The position numbers were made by a program, and so were the translations under genes. A DNA stretch of 64,000 nt from Paenibacillus antarcticus. GTDB taxonomy: Bacteria; Bacillota; Bacilli; Paenibacillales; Paenibacillaceae. Position 1 is the first letter of the stretch, and every line of letters begins with the position of its first letter. Of the stretch, positions 35,449 to 46,000 are shown piece by piece. Location of the stretch: the NCBI RefSeq assembly GCF_001637225.1, contig NZ_LVJI01000024.1, forward strand, positions 124,001-188,000, given 5' to 3'. A model generated the notes under the pieces. It was not told where the DNA came from. It was given only the letters and a program-made list of their open reading frames with translations, and made no database searches.

Positions 35449-36955
35449 AGTACTTATTGTTGATGATGAACCGTTTATCCTTGAAGGATTGTATAACATT
35501 ATTAATTGGGCCGATTTCGGAATGGAAATAGTGGGGCATGCAGAGAATGGGCAGCTGGCAATGGATATTCTTAGACATACACCTGTAGATCTACTGATTT
35601 CAGATATCTCAATGCCGGTAATGAATGGGCTGAAGTTGATCAATAGTGCTCGGGAGATTCAACCTAATCTACTAGCAATCATACTTAGTGGGTTCAGTGA
35701 ATTTAATTATTTGAAGGAAGCTATGAAACTTGGGATTGAGAATTACCTATTGAAGCCCATAAATATTGAAGAATTGAAATCTACACTACGAACTGTGGTA
35801 GAGAAGTTAAATCTATTAATTGTAGAACAATGGTTCGATAGTAAGGGCGTGCAAATATTAAAAGATAATATACTGCACCGCTGGCTGAAGGGGTATATGG
35901 CTACGACGGAGTTCAATGAACGGGCAGAGCTTATTGGGATTCAGCTTAAACGTCCTCTGGCTTCTGTGGCCATTGTACGGAGTGAGAAGGCAGGCGATGA
36001 GGTATTTGACTTGATTGCGAAGCTATTGGATAATGATGAATCATTTACGCCATTTCGTGATATTGATGGGGACATCGTTATTCTTTCCACTATGGAAGTG
36101 ATGGAAGAGAAGAGGTTGAAGGAACATCTAGAGAATATACAGGAGCATCTTTCTGCGTTTCGTCCTATTCGAATATCTATGGGAAGTGTAGGGTTTTTAC
36201 TTCAGCATGCTTCTCGAAGTTATGTTGAAGCCAAAAAGGCATTGGAGTATTTCTTCATCTATCCCGAACGCTTGATTATGGATTATAGTGAGCTTCCACT
36301 AAGTGAAGGACCATTCAAATCGGAATTTCCTATAGACTGGCCAGAATACGTCAAGCTTATTTTGGCGAAAGAGACGGAAAGTCTGGAAGAGCGAATCCGG
36401 GAAGATTTCGAAGAGATTCAGAGACTGGAAGGCATGACACCAACTCGTCTACAGGATATTGCTCTTGAACTGATCATCCGATTCAAAATGGAACTAAAGG
36501 GAATTAATCACAAGGAAGAATCTGAACCATTCACTTTGGGTTTCACGAAGGTTAGGGAAGCGGATAAGGGAACTGATCTGATCAAGGTGATCCAAGAGGT
36601 GGCTGTTTCCGTTATCGATGCGTTGGTAAGAGATGTGAAGAACCCGGTTGTTCAGCAGGTGCTGAAGTATATTCATGAGAACTATGCTGGAGAGTTTTCC
36701 CTCAAGACATTAGGTGCAGCCTACAATATCCATCCAGTCTATTTGGGTCAGCTGTTTCATAAGGAGACGAATGAGACTTTCACCGGATACATTAATAAAT
36801 ATCGTGTAGAAATGGCTAAGGAGCAACTTAAAACGACTCATCTGAAAGTTCATGAAATCGCTTCAAATGTAGGTTATTTAGAAAGCGGATACTTTTATAA
36901 ACAATTTAAAAAATATGTAGGAATTTCCCCAATCGAATATAAAGGACTGCTCTAG
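35441..36955 (+). CDS. YesN-type AraC response regulator
   Basis: The 504-residue protein has an N-terminal receiver domain (Asp9, acceptor Asp55 in LLISDISMPVMNG, Lys105 in LLKPI), a central helical region typical of the family, and a C-terminal AraC-type double helix-turn-helix (about 405-504, FSLKTLGAAYNIHPVYLGQL, then EIASNVGYLESGYFYKQFKK). It is translationally coupled to the YesM kinase gene. It most likely activates the binding-protein/permease/glycosidase genes that follow. Confidence 0.94.
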   Translation: MYKVLIVDDEPFILEGLYNIINWADFGMEIVGHAENGQLAMDILRHTPVDLLISDISMPVMNGLKLINSAREIQPNLLAIILSGFSEFNYLKEAMKLGIENYLLKPINIEELKSTLRTVVEKLNLLIVEQWFDSKGVQILKDNILHRWLKGYMATTEFNERAELIGIQLKRPLASVAIVRSEKAGDEVFDLIAKLLDNDESFTPFRDIDGDIVILSTMEVMEEKRLKEHLENIQEHLSAFRPIRISMGSVGFLLQHASRSYVEAKKALEYFFIYPERLIMDYSELPLSEGPFKSEFPIDWPEYVKLILAKETESLEERIREDFEEIQRLEGMTPTRLQDIALELIIRFKMELKGINHKEESEPFTLGFTKVREADKGTDLIKVIQEVAVSVIDALVRDVKNPVVQQVLKYIHENYAGEFSLKTLGAAYNIHPVYLGQLFHKETNETFTGYINKYRVEMAKEQLKTTHLKVHEIASNVGYLESGYFYKQFKKYVGISPIEYKGLL

Positions 36956-37025
36956 TATTTCTGGTAAATAAGGGGTTATAAGGAATACTAAGGAATAACT
37001 TCTGTTTTATTTTATATTTTCGATA

Positions 37026-37066
37026 AAATGGTTGTGCTGTCCTTATAAGGATAGGACAACCGTTTT
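37026..37066 (+). terminator. Terminator after the YesM/YesN operon
   Basis: Outer arms AAATGGTTGT and ACAACCGTTT (one G-U) with inner pairing TGTCC / GGATA-type are followed by TCTTCTT. In the 318-base gap 36956-37273 this and the cre-like site at 37130 are the only elements seen. Confidence 0.7.
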
Positions 37067-37129
37067 CTTCTTGTAAGAGTACATTATTTTCTTTAATTCC
37101 TACACCATTTATTAAGTTTCTCCTCTATT

Positions 37130-37143
37130 TGTAAGTGCTTACA
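37130..37143. promoter_or_regulatory. Probable catabolite-responsive element (cre)
   Basis: TGTAAGTGCTTACA differs from the near-ideal CcpA site TGTAAGCGCTTACA by one central base. It lies about 130 bases before the sugar-binding lipoprotein start, so CcpA could repress the whole glycan-uptake operon when preferred sugars are present. Confidence 0.6.
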
Positions 37144-37273
37144 TCGACTAAAGTAAAGATAGTCGTTAAGCAAAGTATGATAGGCAAACAGAGTATACAG
37201 GCTGGCGAACTTACTGTAATGACATTGGATGGATTTGTGGAGAAACACTACAGAACAGAGGGGGAATTATAAG

Positions 37274-38746
37274 ATGAAGAAGAAAAAGAGCTTTACTATT
37301 ATGCTTGCCACGTTGATGGCTTGTACATTAACGCTTAGCGCATGTGGAGGAAATAAAGATAATAGTGCTAGTAGCGGTGGAAGTTCCGAGAAGCCTGTTG
37401 AATTGATTTGGTATACGATCGGTGCACCACAGAAGGATACAGACCTCGTTATAGCCGAAGTGAATAAATATACGAAAGAAAAAATAAACGCTACTGTGAA
37501 GATGAAAATGATCGACTACGGTGATTATTCGCAAAAAATGCAGGTAATGGCTGCATCTGGCGAGCCGATGGATATTCTATTCACCAGCTCATGGGCCTTC
37601 GATTATGTACAGAATGCTAGAAAAGGCGCATTTACGCCTATTGATGATTTATTGACTAAAGAAGGTAAAGGGATTACGGAAACATTGGATTCAGCATTCC
37701 TTGAAGGTTCCAAAGTAGATGGTAAGAACTATGGCGTTCCAGCCAACAAAGAGCTACCAGCATTGGAAGCATGGCGTTTCAACAAGGAACTCTTAGAAAA
37801 ATATAATCTCGACATTAGCGAAGTTAAATCTTTAGAGAGTGTAGAGCCCCTGCTCAAAACGATCAAAGAAAACGAGCCTAACGTCACGCCATTTGCTATT
37901 AGCAAAGATTACATGCCGTTGATGCCTTTCGATTACCTAATCGAGAAAATGCCGATGGCTGTAAAATTGGATACAACAGACTATAAAGTTGTCAACCTTT
38001 TGGAAACACCGGAGTTGAAGGCTAGTCTTGCTACAATGCATAAGTACTACAAAGCAGGATATGTCTCTCCTGAAGCAGCTACCACGACTTCGACAGATGA
38101 TCTGATGAAGACTGGGAAATGGCTCATGGATCGTGCTTCTACTCAGCCTCTTGCGGATAACCAGTGGTCGGCTAGTTATGGCTATCCTGTAGTATCCACT
38201 CCAGCGGGCGATTCTATCGTGTTTAACTGGTCTGTTATGGGATCCATGCAGGCAATTTCGGCAAACTCGAAGTATCCTGAGAAAGCTATGGAGTTCCTGA
38301 ATCTACTCAATACGGATAAGTATTTACGTAATCTGTTAGATTCCGGGATCGAGAAAGTTCATTATGAAAAAATCGGCGAGAATATGATGAAGAATTTGCC
38401 GGACTCTAAAAACTATGATATCCCTACATTCTCAATTGGTAACGTTCTACTTACTTATTTGAACGAGGGTGACCCTGAGAACAAATGGGATGAATTCAAA
38501 ACGTTTAATGATGCAGGTAAAAATGCCCCATTGCTTGGTTTCAACTTCGACACTTCGAAGATCACAAATGAAATTGCAGCTGTACAGAACGTCAAAGAGG
38601 AATTCTGGTCCTCACTAATGACAGGTACTGTTGATCCAGATGTATATTTACCGAAAGCACTAGAGAAACTCAAAGCTGCCGGATTGGACAAAATTATGGC
38701 TGAAGCACAAACACAAGTTGATGCATGGGTAGCAACTAAGAAGTAA
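37274..38746 (+). CDS. Sugar ABC transporter substrate-binding lipoprotein (LplA-like, DUF3502)
   Basis: ATG 37274 follows AGAGGGGGAATT. A signal peptide ends at lipobox LSAC (Cys24), then a Gly/Ser linker. The 490-residue protein is a large class I oligosaccharide-binding protein, with the C-terminal DUF3502 region (about 360-490, LGFNFDTSKI and FWSSLMTGTVDP) typical of LplA/YtcQ proteins in Paenibacillus. It stands upstream of two permeases and intracellular glycosidases, so it should capture oligosaccharides; mannose-containing ones are inferred from the hydrolases. Confidence 0.93.
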   Translation: MKKKKSFTIMLATLMACTLTLSACGGNKDNSASSGGSSEKPVELIWYTIGAPQKDTDLVIAEVNKYTKEKINATVKMKMIDYGDYSQKMQVMAASGEPMDILFTSSWAFDYVQNARKGAFTPIDDLLTKEGKGITETLDSAFLEGSKVDGKNYGVPANKELPALEAWRFNKELLEKYNLDISEVKSLESVEPLLKTIKENEPNVTPFAISKDYMPLMPFDYLIEKMPMAVKLDTTDYKVVNLLETPELKASLATMHKYYKAGYVSPEAATTTSTDDLMKTGKWLMDRASTQPLADNQWSASYGYPVVSTPAGDSIVFNWSVMGSMQAISANSKYPEKAMEFLNLLNTDKYLRNLLDSGIEKVHYEKIGENMMKNLPDSKNYDIPTFSIGNVLLTYLNEGDPENKWDEFKTFNDAGKNAPLLGFNFDTSKITNEIAAVQNVKEEFWSSLMTGTVDPDVYLPKALEKLKAAGLDKIMAEAQTQVDAWVATKK

Positions 38747-38770
38747 CAAGCACAGGAAGTTTGAATCTGA

Positions 38771-38812
38771 AAGAATCGGGTGCTTTCTAGCTTCGCCCGA
38801 TTCTTTTTTTTT
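38771..38812 (+). terminator. Intercistronic terminator/attenuator after binding-protein gene
   Basis: Perfect 10-base arms AAGAATCGGG (38771-38780) and CCCGATTCTT (38796-38805) are followed by further Ts. Partial readthrough would give more lipoprotein than permease, a common pattern. Confidence 0.85.
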
Positions 38813-38845
38813 CTTATTCGTTATAACCCAATGGGAGGGATATTT

Positions 38846-39778
38846 ATGATCGGTGGATTTCTAAAGAATCTTTTCAAGAACAAAGTCATGCTGCTTATGG
38901 TATTGCCCGGCACACTATGGTTCCTATTCTTCGCTTATCTGCCAATGCTAGGAACGATTATTGCGTTTAAGCAGTATCGTTACAGCAGAGACGGATTCTT
39001 GGCTAGTATTGTACAAAGCAAGTGGGTGGGATTTGATAACTTTAAATTTTTGTTCAGTACGAATGATGCGTATGTCATTACACGAAATACGTTACTATAT
39101 AATGTTGCATTTATTACGTTAGGTCTTATCTTGTCTGTAATTCTTGCTGTGGTATTGTCTGAAATCGCGAATAAAAAGCTCGCCAAAGTGTATCAGACAG
39201 GGATGTTCCTACCTTACTTCTTATCATGGGTTGTAGTAGGTTATTTTGCATTCAGCTTTCTGAGCATGGACCGGGGGATGCTGAACCAAATCACAGGATG
39301 GTTTGGGATGGATCCAATTCAATGGTACTCTGATCCGAAATACTGGCCTTATTTCCTAGTTCTTATCTTTCTGTGGAAGGCTGTCGGTTACAATAGTGTC
39401 GTATATTTGGCAGCAATCATGGGGATTGATAGATCACTCTATGAAGCTGCAATGATTGATGGAGCTAGTAAGTGGCAACAAATCCGTAGTATTACGATTC
39501 CTATGCTGAAGCCGATCATTACGATCATGACCTTGCTTGCTATCGGGAAAATATTCTATGCCGATTTCGGATTGTTTTATCAGGTTCCGCGAGATTCAGG
39601 TACTTTGTACAGTGTTACTAACGTTATTGATACCTATGTATATCGTGGACTTAAAACAACGGGTGAAATAGGAATGAGTACGGCTGCTGGACTATATCAA
39701 TCTGTTGTTGGTTTCGTTCTTGTTATGACTTCGAACTATATTGTACGTAAAGTCGATAAAGATAGCGCCTTATTCTAG
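38846..39778 (+). CDS. Sugar ABC transporter permease (LplB-like)
   Basis: ATG 38846 follows GGGAGGGA by seven bases. The 310-residue protein has about six membrane segments and the EAA loop YEAAMIDGASKWQQIRSITI (about 216-235), which docks on the ATPase. It is of the MalF/LplB type, with a short N-terminal cytosolic part. With the next gene it forms the heterodimeric channel. No ATPase gene is present, so a shared MsmX-like ATPase is expected. Confidence 0.93.
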   Translation: MIGGFLKNLFKNKVMLLMVLPGTLWFLFFAYLPMLGTIIAFKQYRYSRDGFLASIVQSKWVGFDNFKFLFSTNDAYVITRNTLLYNVAFITLGLILSVILAVVLSEIANKKLAKVYQTGMFLPYFLSWVVVGYFAFSFLSMDRGMLNQITGWFGMDPIQWYSDPKYWPYFLVLIFLWKAVGYNSVVYLAAIMGIDRSLYEAAMIDGASKWQQIRSITIPMLKPIITIMTLLAIGKIFYADFGLFYQVPRDSGTLYSVTNVIDTYVYRGLKTTGEIGMSTAAGLYQSVVGFVLVMTSNYIVRKVDKDSALF

Positions 39779-39801
39779 AACCTATGGAGGGAGTGAGTAC
39801 T

Positions 39802-40719
39802 GTGTCAAAAAGAAATCCGAAAGAAAAAGACATCCATCGCCTTAGAGGTTCATGGAATGTAGTGTTCAATTTAATCGCTGGTATTTTTGCTTTCCTCTGT
39901 GTATTTCCTTTCCTGTTCGTTGTCATTATTTCCTTTACAGATGAAGGAGCACTGGCACGTGATGGCTATAAATTGATTCCATCCCAGTGGAGTCTGGAAG
40001 GTTACCGGTACGTATTTCAGAATGGTGAAGCACTGTTGAATTCCTACTTCGTGACAATTTCAGTCACGGTCGTGGGAACCCTGATAAGTCTCTTTATCAC
40101 TGCGTTGTATGCCTATGCTATTTCGAGAAAAAGCTTCAAATATCGTAACTTTTTCGCCTTTCTAGCTTTCTTCACCATGTTATTTAATGGTGGTTTAGTA
40201 CCGACTTACATTGTTGTCACACAATTATTGGGACTGAAAGATACGTTTTGGGCTCTGGTTCTACCGCTTGCTCTAAATGCGTTCTATATTATGATTCTAC
40301 GTACCTTTTACACGACTAGTGTACCGGATGCACTTATTGAAGCAGGTAAAATTGATGGTGCAGGAGAATTCCGCATATTCTTAAAAGTGGTATTGCCGCT
40401 TTCACTGCCGGGTCTTGCAACGATCGGTTTGTTCAGTACACTTGGTTATTGGAACGATTGGTTCAATGCACTTCTCTATATCGACAATCCAAATCTAGTA
40501 CCGCTACAGTCGATGCTGATGCGGATCGAAACGAGTATGCAATTCATTCTTCAGAATTCACAGAATAGCTCATTAAGTCTGGGTGCTATGCAAAATATGC
40601 CTCAGGATACTGCACGAATGGCGATGGTTGTCATTGCGACCGGACCAATTATCTTCGCATATCCTTTCTTCCAACGTTACTTTATTCAAGGTCTGACTAT
40701 CGGTGCTGTTAAAGAATAA
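39802..40719 (+). CDS. Sugar ABC transporter permease (YtcP/LplC-like)
   Basis: GTG 39802 is chosen because GGAGGGA lies eight bases upstream; the in-frame ATG at 39784 overlaps that site. The 305-residue protein has about six membrane segments and an EAA loop, IEAGKIDGAGEFRIFLKVVL. It is the second half of the LplBC-type channel. It lies 23 bases after the LplB-like gene and 27 bases before the GH3 gene, all presumably one transcript. Confidence 0.93.
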   Translation: MSKRNPKEKDIHRLRGSWNVVFNLIAGIFAFLCVFPFLFVVIISFTDEGALARDGYKLIPSQWSLEGYRYVFQNGEALLNSYFVTISVTVVGTLISLFITALYAYAISRKSFKYRNFFAFLAFFTMLFNGGLVPTYIVVTQLLGLKDTFWALVLPLALNAFYIMILRTFYTTSVPDALIEAGKIDGAGEFRIFLKVVLPLSLPGLATIGLFSTLGYWNDWFNALLYIDNPNLVPLQSMLMRIETSMQFILQNSQNSSLSLGAMQNMPQDTARMAMVVIATGPIIFAYPFFQRYFIQGLTIGAVKE

Positions 40720-40746
40720 ATTATATATAGAGAAGAGAGTGGAGCT

Positions 40747-43047
40747 ATGATCTATCAAGACAGCAGTAAGCCAACTGAAGAACGGGTAGAGCATTTGCTC
40801 GGTCTTATGACTATAGAAGAAAAAGTGGGTCAACTCATTCAACCTTTCGGTTGGCAGACTTATCAACATAGCGATGGTGAAGTTGTTCTCACGGATGCTT
40901 TCAGGGCTCAAGTGAAGAACGGAGGTGTAGGTTCACTTTACGGTGTACTACGTGCTGATCCATGGACAGGTGTTACGCTTGAATCAGGGCTTTCTCCAAG
41001 AGAAGGCGCTGAGGCTGTCAATGCGATCCAGAGGTATGCTATAGAGCAATCGCGCCTGAGTATCCCCATTTTGATTGGTGAAGAATGTTCACATGGCCAC
41101 ATGGCCATTGGAGCAACTGTTTTTCCAGTACCTTTGTCAATCGGTAGTACATGGAATGTGGAATTATACCGTGAAATGTGCCGAGCTGTAGCTAGAGAGA
41201 CGAGAAGCCAAGGAGGAGCGGTAACCTATTCTCCAGTGCTTGATGTGGTCCGCGATCCAAGATGGGGACGAACGGAAGAATGCTTCGGAGAGGACCCCTA
41301 CTTGATCAGTGAGTTCGCTGTTGCCTCGGTGGAGGGACTTCAAGGTGAACGTTTGGATAGCGAGGACAGTGTGGTCGCGACATTGAAACACTTCGTTGCT
41401 TATGGTAGTTCAGAAGGTGGAAGAAATGCCGGTCCTGTTCATATGGGTCTAAGAGAATTACTTGAGGTAGACATGCTACCGTTTAAGAAGGCTGTTGAAG
41501 CAGGTGCCGTCTCAATCATGCCCGCTTACAACGAAATTGATGGTATTCCTTGTACGGTGAATACGGAATTACTTGAGTCTATTCTCCGAATGGAATGGGG
41601 ATTTGACGGGATGTTAATTACCGACTGTGGTGCAATTGACATGTTGGCATCCGGGCATGATACGGCGGAGGATGGTATGGACGCGGCAGTGCGGGCGATT
41701 TCAGCTGGAATTGACATGGAGATGTCTGGTGAAATGTTTGGTCGCTATTTATTGGAAGCTGTTCGACAGAATAAACTTGATCCAGCAGTATTGGATCAAG
41801 CTGTACGGCGGGTACTCACACTGAAATTTAAGTTGGGGTTGTTCGAACAACCCTATGCTAATCCTGATAAAGCTGCCAAGGTCATTGGTAGCGAGGAGCA
41901 TATTAAGCTTGCACGGCAGACGGCTTCAGAAGCAATCATTCTACTGAAGAATGAAGAGAATACGCTACCTTTATCAAAGTCAACCGGTAAGATTGCTGTG
42001 ATCGGACCCAATGCCGATCAGGGATATAATCAACTGGGTGATTATACATCGCCACAGCCGCGATCCAAAGTTGTTACTGTACTGCAAGGTATCAGTAACC
42101 ATCTACAGAATGATCCTGAACGACTCTTATATGCTCCCGGTTGCCAGATCAAAGGCGACTCGAAGGAAGGGTTCGAATATGCCCTGACTTGTGCGGAGCA
42201 GGCCGACACCGTTGTCATGGTGGTTGGAGGATCAAGTGCTCGCGACTTTGGTGAAGGAAGTATTGATTTGAAGACGGGAGCATCCAAGGTGACCGAGCAT
42301 TCTTGGAGCGATATGGAATGTGGTGAAGGTATTGACCGGATGACCCTCGAACTTGCAGGGGTGCAGTTAGAACTAATTCAGGAGATTCATAGACTGGGTA
42401 AGCCAGTTGTTATTGTATATATTAATGGCAGACCCATTGCGGAGCCATGGGTAGACGATCATGCCCACGCTATTCTTGAGGCATGGTATCCAGGACAAGA
42501 AGGTGGAAATGCCATTGCTGACATATTGTTCGGTGAGGTGAATCCATCGGGTAGGCTCACGATCTCTATTCCAAAACACGTAGGACAGCTTCCAGTTTAT
42601 TATAACGGCAAGCGTTCACGTGGCAAGCGGTATCTAGAGGCAGATTCGCAGCCTAGGTATCCGTTCGGTTATGGTCTAAGTTACACGGAATTCAGCTATT
42701 CAAATTTAACAATAACAGCGGATACAATGACTCCCAAAGGGACCGTATCCGTTTCAATTGAATTGACGAATACAGGTCAGGTTGAAGGTTCGGAAGTGGT
42801 TCAATTGTATATTACGGATGTCGTTAGTACGGTTACAAGACCAGCGAAAGAACTGAAAGACTTCTGTAAGGTGGCCTTGCAGCCTGGTGAGACCCGAAGC
42901 GTGGAATTCACAATTTCTACACAGCAACTAGAATGCATTGGAATCGATTATAAACCTGTTGTTGAAGAAGGATTATTCCGGATTCATGTAGGTAGAAATG
43001 TCAATGACACATTATACACTGATCTAATGGTTAAGGAGGTTCTATAG
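40747..43047 (+). CDS. Glycoside hydrolase family 3 (beta-glycosidase)
   Basis: The 766-residue protein has the two-domain GH3 layout: a TIM-barrel with SVVATLKHFVAYG and nucleophile Asp293 in LITDCGAIDM, an alpha/beta-sandwich domain (about 395-620) and a C-terminal fibronectin III-like domain (about 680-755, LTNTGQVEGSEVVQLYI). There is no signal peptide, so it acts in the cytoplasm. Family members remove terminal beta-glucose, beta-xylose or similar residues; the exact sugar is not predictable. It is the first hydrolase after the importer genes. Confidence 0.92.
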   Translation: MIYQDSSKPTEERVEHLLGLMTIEEKVGQLIQPFGWQTYQHSDGEVVLTDAFRAQVKNGGVGSLYGVLRADPWTGVTLESGLSPREGAEAVNAIQRYAIEQSRLSIPILIGEECSHGHMAIGATVFPVPLSIGSTWNVELYREMCRAVARETRSQGGAVTYSPVLDVVRDPRWGRTEECFGEDPYLISEFAVASVEGLQGERLDSEDSVVATLKHFVAYGSSEGGRNAGPVHMGLRELLEVDMLPFKKAVEAGAVSIMPAYNEIDGIPCTVNTELLESILRMEWGFDGMLITDCGAIDMLASGHDTAEDGMDAAVRAISAGIDMEMSGEMFGRYLLEAVRQNKLDPAVLDQAVRRVLTLKFKLGLFEQPYANPDKAAKVIGSEEHIKLARQTASEAIILLKNEENTLPLSKSTGKIAVIGPNADQGYNQLGDYTSPQPRSKVVTVLQGISNHLQNDPERLLYAPGCQIKGDSKEGFEYALTCAEQADTVVMVVGGSSARDFGEGSIDLKTGASKVTEHSWSDMECGEGIDRMTLELAGVQLELIQEIHRLGKPVVIVYINGRPIAEPWVDDHAHAILEAWYPGQEGGNAIADILFGEVNPSGRLTISIPKHVGQLPVYYNGKRSRGKRYLEADSQPRYPFGYGLSYTEFSYSNLTITADTMTPKGTVSVSIELTNTGQVEGSEVVQLYITDVVSTVTRPAKELKDFCKVALQPGETRSVEFTISTQQLECIGIDYKPVVEEGLFRIHVGRNVNDTLYTDLMVKEVL

Positions 43048-43048
43048 T

Positions 43049-46000
43049 ATGGAACGTATTACACGATTTATTCGCGAATTGTCCGAGCGTCAATGGCTCG
43101 AACAATCGGAACTCAGTAACTGGGAGATTACCCGGGCGACCTACAAACTGCCAGGGGAGTATGAAGATCGTGCTCTATATCCAGAGGGAAATGGATTGGC
43201 CCATTTTCCGAGTGTACAGGGGACGACCTACTTCTTCAGAAAAGTTGTTGAGCTGTCGGAAGACTGGATGAATGGTGACGCGGGCTTGTTGTTTGAATCG
43301 GGTGGAGAGGGATTGCTCCGTATAAATGGCTTATCACGACAGGGACTTGATCGGAATCATACGTATGTGACGTTAAAGCCGATATTACAGCAGACAGAAC
43401 ACACCATCAGAACGCTGGAATTGGAAATCGAATTATATGATCCGATTCCCGAGCCGGTCGATCCGCTTAACCAGCAGGCTGTTATTCAGCCGCCGATTCG
43501 CTCGGTACGTAGTCTGCTTGTGCTGCCTAATCGTCCAGTTCAAAGCCTGATGCATACGGTAACAGTCATCAGAGCATCTGCTGTTCTTTTAGCAGAGCAG
43601 GATTTTCGTACGTATCGACTAATTCAAGCGCTGTATGAAGCGATGGACGTATTTGTTGCCATGGACGAGAAGGAAATACGTGAAGGTAATACGATCATCT
43701 CGCTAGAAGAGAAATTGAAGAAGCGTGTAAACGAGATTGGTGGAAATGCTGAAGGGATTCAGCATATGGTTGGGCAGTCGCATATTGATATTGCCTGGTT
43801 GTGGCCGGTTCGAGAAACGGTCCGCAAGACCAGTCGTACATTCTCAACCATTGATGCGTTGATGAGCGAGTATCCCGATTTCAAGTATGCGCAGAGTCAG
43901 CCATTGCTATTTTCTTTTCTCAAAGAGAACGACCCTGAACTTTATGAACGTGTCAAAGCAAGAATTGCAGAAGGACGATGGGAATTAGTTGGTGGGATGT
44001 GGGTCGAGCCCGACCTGAATATACCAAGTGGTGAATCACTTATGCGACAGATGCTATATGGACAACGTTTTTATAAAGAAGAATTTGGGATGACTTCTGA
44101 TATTGAATGGCTTCCGGATACGTTCGGATACTGTGCTTCGCTGCCTCAAATCTTGAAGCATGGTGGTGTGAACTATTTCATGACTACCAAACTGGGCTGG
44201 AACGACACTAACGTATTTCCATATGATCTGTTCCAGTGGGTTGGAATCGATGGAACACCGATGCTTTCATATCTCAATCATGGTGTGAATGAGAATACGA
44301 TGCCTAAGGATATCCATGATCATTGGCAGTCCTATAGGCAAAAAGACAAACATGATGAACAAATGTTATTGTACGGACACGGTGATGGTGGTGGTGGTGT
44401 AACCCGCGAAATGCTCGAATATATAGAGCGTGGTGAGCTGATGGTAGGCCAACCGGAGGTCCGATATAGCACAGCCGCAGATTTCTTCGGCGCAATAACA
44501 GAACAGGATCCAAAGTTACCTCAGTGGCGTGGGGACCTATACTTGGAGCTTCACCGTGGAACCTACACGACGCATGGACGGAACAAGAGAAGCAATCGCA
44601 AAGCTGAAATATTGTATCGTGAAGGGGAACTTTGGAATGCCTTGGCGGCACCATTGCTGACACAGGCAGAAGAACGTGAAGTCCAAGGCATCCTTCATGA
44701 GGGATGGAAACTGATTTTACTAAATCAATTTCATGATATTATACCAGGTTCTGCAATTACGGAAGCCTACGAAACATCTGAGAAAGAATATACGCAAATT
44801 TTCGAAAAAGGAAACAGTGGTCTTCAGTATGGACTAAATAAACTTGTTGCTAATATAACAACGGAAGGCACAGGTACCCCATATCTTATATTCAATAGCT
44901 TGGGTTGGGAGCGGGATACTGTTGTTGAGAGCGAAATAACAAGTGATCAAGCGTGTGCTGCATTCTATAATCATGAAGGTAAACGTCTGGATACGGATAG
45001 GATACGTGGAGAAAATGGAGATAATGATAAATTGTCCGTCCGGGTATCTGATATTCCGGCATTTGGATATAAGATAGTATGGCTTAGAGATGAAGAAATG
45101 ATTGTCTCAGCAGAAGATGCTACGGATCGACCGAATATGCTGGGAGATCAGTGGGAGACAGCATTCTACAGTGTGCGATTTAATGCTAATGGAGAAATGG
45201 TAAGCTTATTCGACAAGAAGGCCCAGAGGGAAATTGTGAAGGCTGGTGAACTGGCCAATCGTTTTCATTTCTACCATGACCGTCCTACGCTGTGGGATGC
45301 TTGGGATATTGATGAACGATATGAAGAACAGCGAGCAGGCGAAGCGGTGCTGCTTGAGAAGAAGCTGATTATGAGCGGAAGTACACAAGACATTCTCAGG
45401 TTCCGCTGGCAACTTCACCAATCTGAAATCACGCAAGATATCGTATTTTACCATCACGATTCTCGAATTGACTTTAAGACACACGTACGTTGGAATGAGT
45501 CACACAAGCTACTTAAGGTAGGATTCCCAGTTGATATTGTGACGGACAAAGCGACGTATGAGATTCCCTTTGGTGCGCTAGAACGACCAACGCACCGCAA
45601 CACGAGCTGGGAGCAGGCACAATATGAAGTCTGTGGCCACCGCTTTGCTGACGTGTCGGAAAGAGGATATGGTGTCAGTCTGTTGAATGATTGTAAATAT
45701 GGTTATGATGTCCAAGGCAGTACCCTTCGGTTGTCTCTATTACGGGCACCTAAGTGGCCCGACATAACTGCTGATTTAGGGGAGCATGAGTTCACTTACT
45801 CACTATATCCACATGCCGGTGATTGGCGGACGGCCCATACGGTAAGGAAAGCAGCTGAGCTTAATCACGCTATGCCTGTTGTTGTAAGCGAACAACGGAA
45901 GGGAACGTTACCGTCTTGCTTGTCGTTCATTCCATTCAAGAGTCAAGAAGTGGTACTGGACACTATTAAACCAGCAGAAGATGGCAATGGTATCATTCTT

